Assembly: GCA_017355425.1 (NCBI GenBank)
Contig: CP070233.1
Span: forward strand, 3,885,501-3,949,500
Length of the DNA stretch: 64,000 bases
From: Dolichospermum sp. DET69
GTDB lineage: Bacteria > Cyanobacteriota > Cyanobacteriia > Cyanobacteriales > Nostocaceae
Direction: 5' to 3'
Notes under the pieces: generated by a model
Database searches by the model: none
What the model was told of the DNA's origin: nothing
Seen by the model: only the letters and a program-made list of their open reading frames with translations
Part shown: positions 62,022 through 64,000 of the stretch, piece after piece
Numbering within the stretch: position 1 is the first letter of the stretch
How the letters are laid out: each line of letters opens with the position of its first letter
Made by a program: the position numbers and the translations under genes

Positions 62022-62278
62022 GTAAATAAGTCCAGAAACCGCTAATTTTTAGATTTTAGTGGGGAATAGTTAAAGATAGGATAAAGTTTTTCCTCTATCT
62101 TTCTACTACCTATTTTGAGTAAATTCATGATGAAATCTCAGAACTAGATATGATCCCCGAATATGCTGACGAATTTCTGATATTTATATCTCAAATGATC
62201 TGTTCACTGAACGTTTGTTTGACTACACTAAAGAGATAAGCTTCCATCTGTCCTTGAGCGCCATTATTCTTAATAATT

Positions 62279-63481
62279 ATGAAGGTATCTTTGAAACAAC
62301 TGGCTGTTTATCTAGGTTTGGTTGTAATTGGCGGAGGTAGTGGTGTAGTTGCTAGTCGTTATTTTTGGACACACAATCTTTCATTTCAAGAGTTAAAAAA
62401 TGTTGCCATAACTTTACCTGCTGAATCTGTGGTTCCCCAACCTGTCAATGGCATACTTAACTCTCCTGGAGGTGATAATGTGAATTTTATCGCCACTGCT
62501 GTTGGTAAAGTTGGTCCCGCTGTCGTGCGAATTAATGCAGTTCGGAAAATATCAAATCCGATGACTGAAGCTTTTAAAAATCCCTTGTTTCGTCATTTTT
62601 TCAAAGAAGATGGACAATCAATGCCCTCAAACAAAATTGAGCGGGGGACAGGTTCAGGATTTATTCTCACAGAAGATGGTAAGTTACTAACTAATGCTCA
62701 TGTAGTAGAAGATACAGATACGGTTCAAGTTACCCTCAAAGATGGGCGAACTTTTGAAGGTAAGGTAGTAGGAATTGATACGGTGACAGATATAGCCGCA
62801 GTCAAAATTTCCGCCCATAACTTGCCGATAGTCAAGTTAGGTAATTCACAAAATTTAATTCCTGGACAATGGGCGATCGCTATTGGCAATCCTTTAGGCT
62901 TAGATAATACTGTCACTATTGGCATTATCAGTGCCACAGATAGAACTAGCGCTCAAGTAGGTGTGCCTAATAAGCGCGTGAGTTTTATCCAAACAGATGC
63001 AGCTATTAACCCTGGCAATTCCGGCGGACCACTCTTAAATGCTCAAGGACAAGTTATTGGTATGAATACCGCTATCCGTGCTGATGCTCAAGGACTCGGT
63101 TTTGCTATCCCCATTGAAACCGCCTTTCGTGTAGCCAATGAACTGTTTACCACAGGAGAAGTTGCTCATCCTTTTTTAGGAATTGAGATGATAGACATTT
63201 CTACAACCACAAAACAGCGGCTGAAGGAGGAAGATAAACTAAACATTCAGCCAGACGTGGGAATTGTCATCAGAAAAGTCATGGAAAAATCCCCAGCACA
63301 GATAGGAGGATTACTTCCTGGTGACGTGATTCAAAAGATTAATGGTAAACAAATTAAAATTTCTGCTCAAGTCCAAAAGATAGTTGAATCAAGTACCGTT
63401 GGGGACATTCTCGCAATAGAAGTCAACCGCAATGGTAAAACTCAACTCTTTAAAGTTCGTTCCGGAAATTATCCTAAATAG
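62279..63481 (+). CDS. HtrA/Deg-type serine protease with PDZ domain
   Basis: 400 residues. An N-terminal hydrophobic segment (YLGLVVIGGGSGVVASRYF) anchors or exports it. The trypsin-like domain has His141 in TNAHVVEDTDT, an Asp in TVTDIAAVK near 171 and Ser248 in NPGNSGGP, a complete triad. One PDZ domain follows (GIVIRKVMEKSPAQIGGLLP, then GDVIQKINGKQIK). Cyanobacteria have HtrA, HhoA and HhoB paralogues, active in periplasmic protein quality control and light stress; I cannot pick among them. The ATG 62279 is directly before MKVSLKQLAVYL. A short GGGAACA tandem follows the stop (63484-63508). Confidence 0.93.
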   Translation: MKVSLKQLAVYLGLVVIGGGSGVVASRYFWTHNLSFQELKNVAITLPAESVVPQPVNGILNSPGGDNVNFIATAVGKVGPAVVRINAVRKISNPMTEAFKNPLFRHFFKEDGQSMPSNKIERGTGSGFILTEDGKLLTNAHVVEDTDTVQVTLKDGRTFEGKVVGIDTVTDIAAVKISAHNLPIVKLGNSQNLIPGQWAIAIGNPLGLDNTVTIGIISATDRTSAQVGVPNKRVSFIQTDAAINPGNSGGPLLNAQGQVIGMNTAIRADAQGLGFAIPIETAFRVANELFTTGEVAHPFLGIEMIDISTTTKQRLKEEDKLNIQPDVGIVIRKVMEKSPAQIGGLLPGDVIQKINGKQIKISAQVQKIVESSTVGDILAIEVNRNGKTQLFKVRSGNYPK

Positions 63482-63580
63482 AAGGGAACAGGGAACAGGG
63501 AACAGGGGAGGGGAAGAAACTTTTTTTTTGTTCTTTGTTTTTTGTTCTTGATGAACTCCTGACTCCTGACTCGGTGACTC

Positions 63581-63925
63581 CTATTGATTGGACAAATGTT
63601 CCAATTGCATCCTCTGTTCCATTTGGCGGAGAAAATAACCCGTCATCATTGCTGATGCCAGTAGTCCCGCTAGATTATCCCGGTCTGTTGTAATTTGCAC
63701 ATTAAAATGTTCTGTCGGTACCACTCCCACTAGTCCTTGGACATTCTGGGAAATGATTTGTTTAATTTCGGGGCTGACAGCTTGGGCGACACGGGCTAAA
63801 ACTTCAGGAGATTGATGCTGTAAATATTTAAGTAATTGATTGGGGTTATCCCCAAAGTGATCATTCAGAAGTTGATTAGGGTGTTGCGGGGAGTCGTCAT
63901 GTAAAAAATCAGGATCAAACACCAT
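63581..63925 (-). CDS. DUF760 family protein
   Basis: 114 residues with NQLLKYLQHQSPEVLARVAQ, VSPEIKQIISQNVQGLVGVV, then NVQITTDRDNLAGLLASAMM and TGYFLRQMEQRMQLEHLSNQ. This matches the DUF760 family, conserved in cyanobacteria and plants; its role is not established. It converges on the HtrA-type gene with about 100 bp between stops. The last 75 bp of the window are promoter-side and hold no gene. Confidence 0.85.
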   Translation of the reverse strand: MVFDPDFLHDDSPQHPNQLLNDHFGDNPNQLLKYLQHQSPEVLARVAQAVSPEIKQIISQNVQGLVGVVPTEHFNVQITTDRDNLAGLLASAMMTGYFLRQMEQRMQLEHLSNQ

Positions 63926-64000
63926 TGGCGATTTATATTAGCTTTACTGCTAATTCTACTCTAAACCATATTTATAGACTAGCGCATTTTCTACAAGGAA

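Overview
The window looks like a filamentous, probably Nostocalean, cyanobacterial chromosome. The evidence is two psbA (photosystem II D1) genes, ycf51, several small protein families largely confined to cyanobacteria (DUF1818, DUF2288, DUF760, DUF2808), many GCGATCGC (HIP1) octamers, a CRISPR repeat of a form I associate with cyanobacteria, AT-rich intergenic DNA packed with short palindromic repeats, and a large contractile injection system of the cyanobacterial type. I cannot name the genus from sequence alone.

Layout. 1-5.8 kb is housekeeping: a DUF1818 gene end, recA behind a probable LexA box, a pair of nearly identical miniature elements, an HAD phosphatase overlapping queG, mnmE and DUF2288. 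6.0-12.0 kb is a two-gene accessory operon, strikingly AT-rich: a 1160-residue reverse-transcriptase fusion protein (HTH + ribbon-helix-helix + methyltransferase-like + RT + helical tail), followed 8 bp later by a UvrD-type helicase carrying an inserted DEDDh exonuclease domain. I match this pair to no described system and consider it the best candidate for a new one, most plausibly anti-phage defence. 12.2-19.8 kb holds plsC, a PspA/IM30 plus phosphate-binding-protein pair, an aminotransferase, a dehydrogenase and ycf51, separated by mobile-element debris, two decayed genes and a lone CRISPR repeat. 20.2-23.4 kb has two tandem psbA genes with matching promoters and terminators, interleaved with IS200/IS605 (TnpB) remnants. 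23.6-28.6 kb has an MBOAT acyltransferase next to a DUF1574 SGNH-like protein, probably a polysaccharide O-acetylation pair. 28.6-32.3 kb is an isochorismatase-like hydrolase and a broken HlyD-type efflux adaptor.

32.3-59.6 kb is one long leftward gene cluster for an extracellular/thylakoid-type contractile injection system (eCIS). In transcription order it encodes a fibre-like protein, a coiled-coil protein, a DUF4255 (Pvc16-like) cap, a carboxypeptidase-regulatory-like protein, two sheaths, a tube, two small assembly proteins, a second tube, a 1309-residue repeat protein, a LysM tube-baseplate protein, hub and spike proteins, gp25, two J-like baseplate proteins, a tail-protein-I-like wedge, a PAAR-like tip, a DUF4157 (HELTH) protein, a 168-residue protein and an AAA+ ATPase. 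Unusual points are a 15-copy, 186-bp in-frame array in the repeat protein, an internal duplication in one sheath, domain duplication in the wedge protein, and a small assembly gene without a start codon that lies in the -1 frame of its upstream neighbour.

59.6-64 kb returns to single genes: a mobile-element remnant, a DUF2808 secreted protein, a LysM/M23 peptidase, an HtrA-type protease and DUF760. No tRNA or rRNA gene was recognised.
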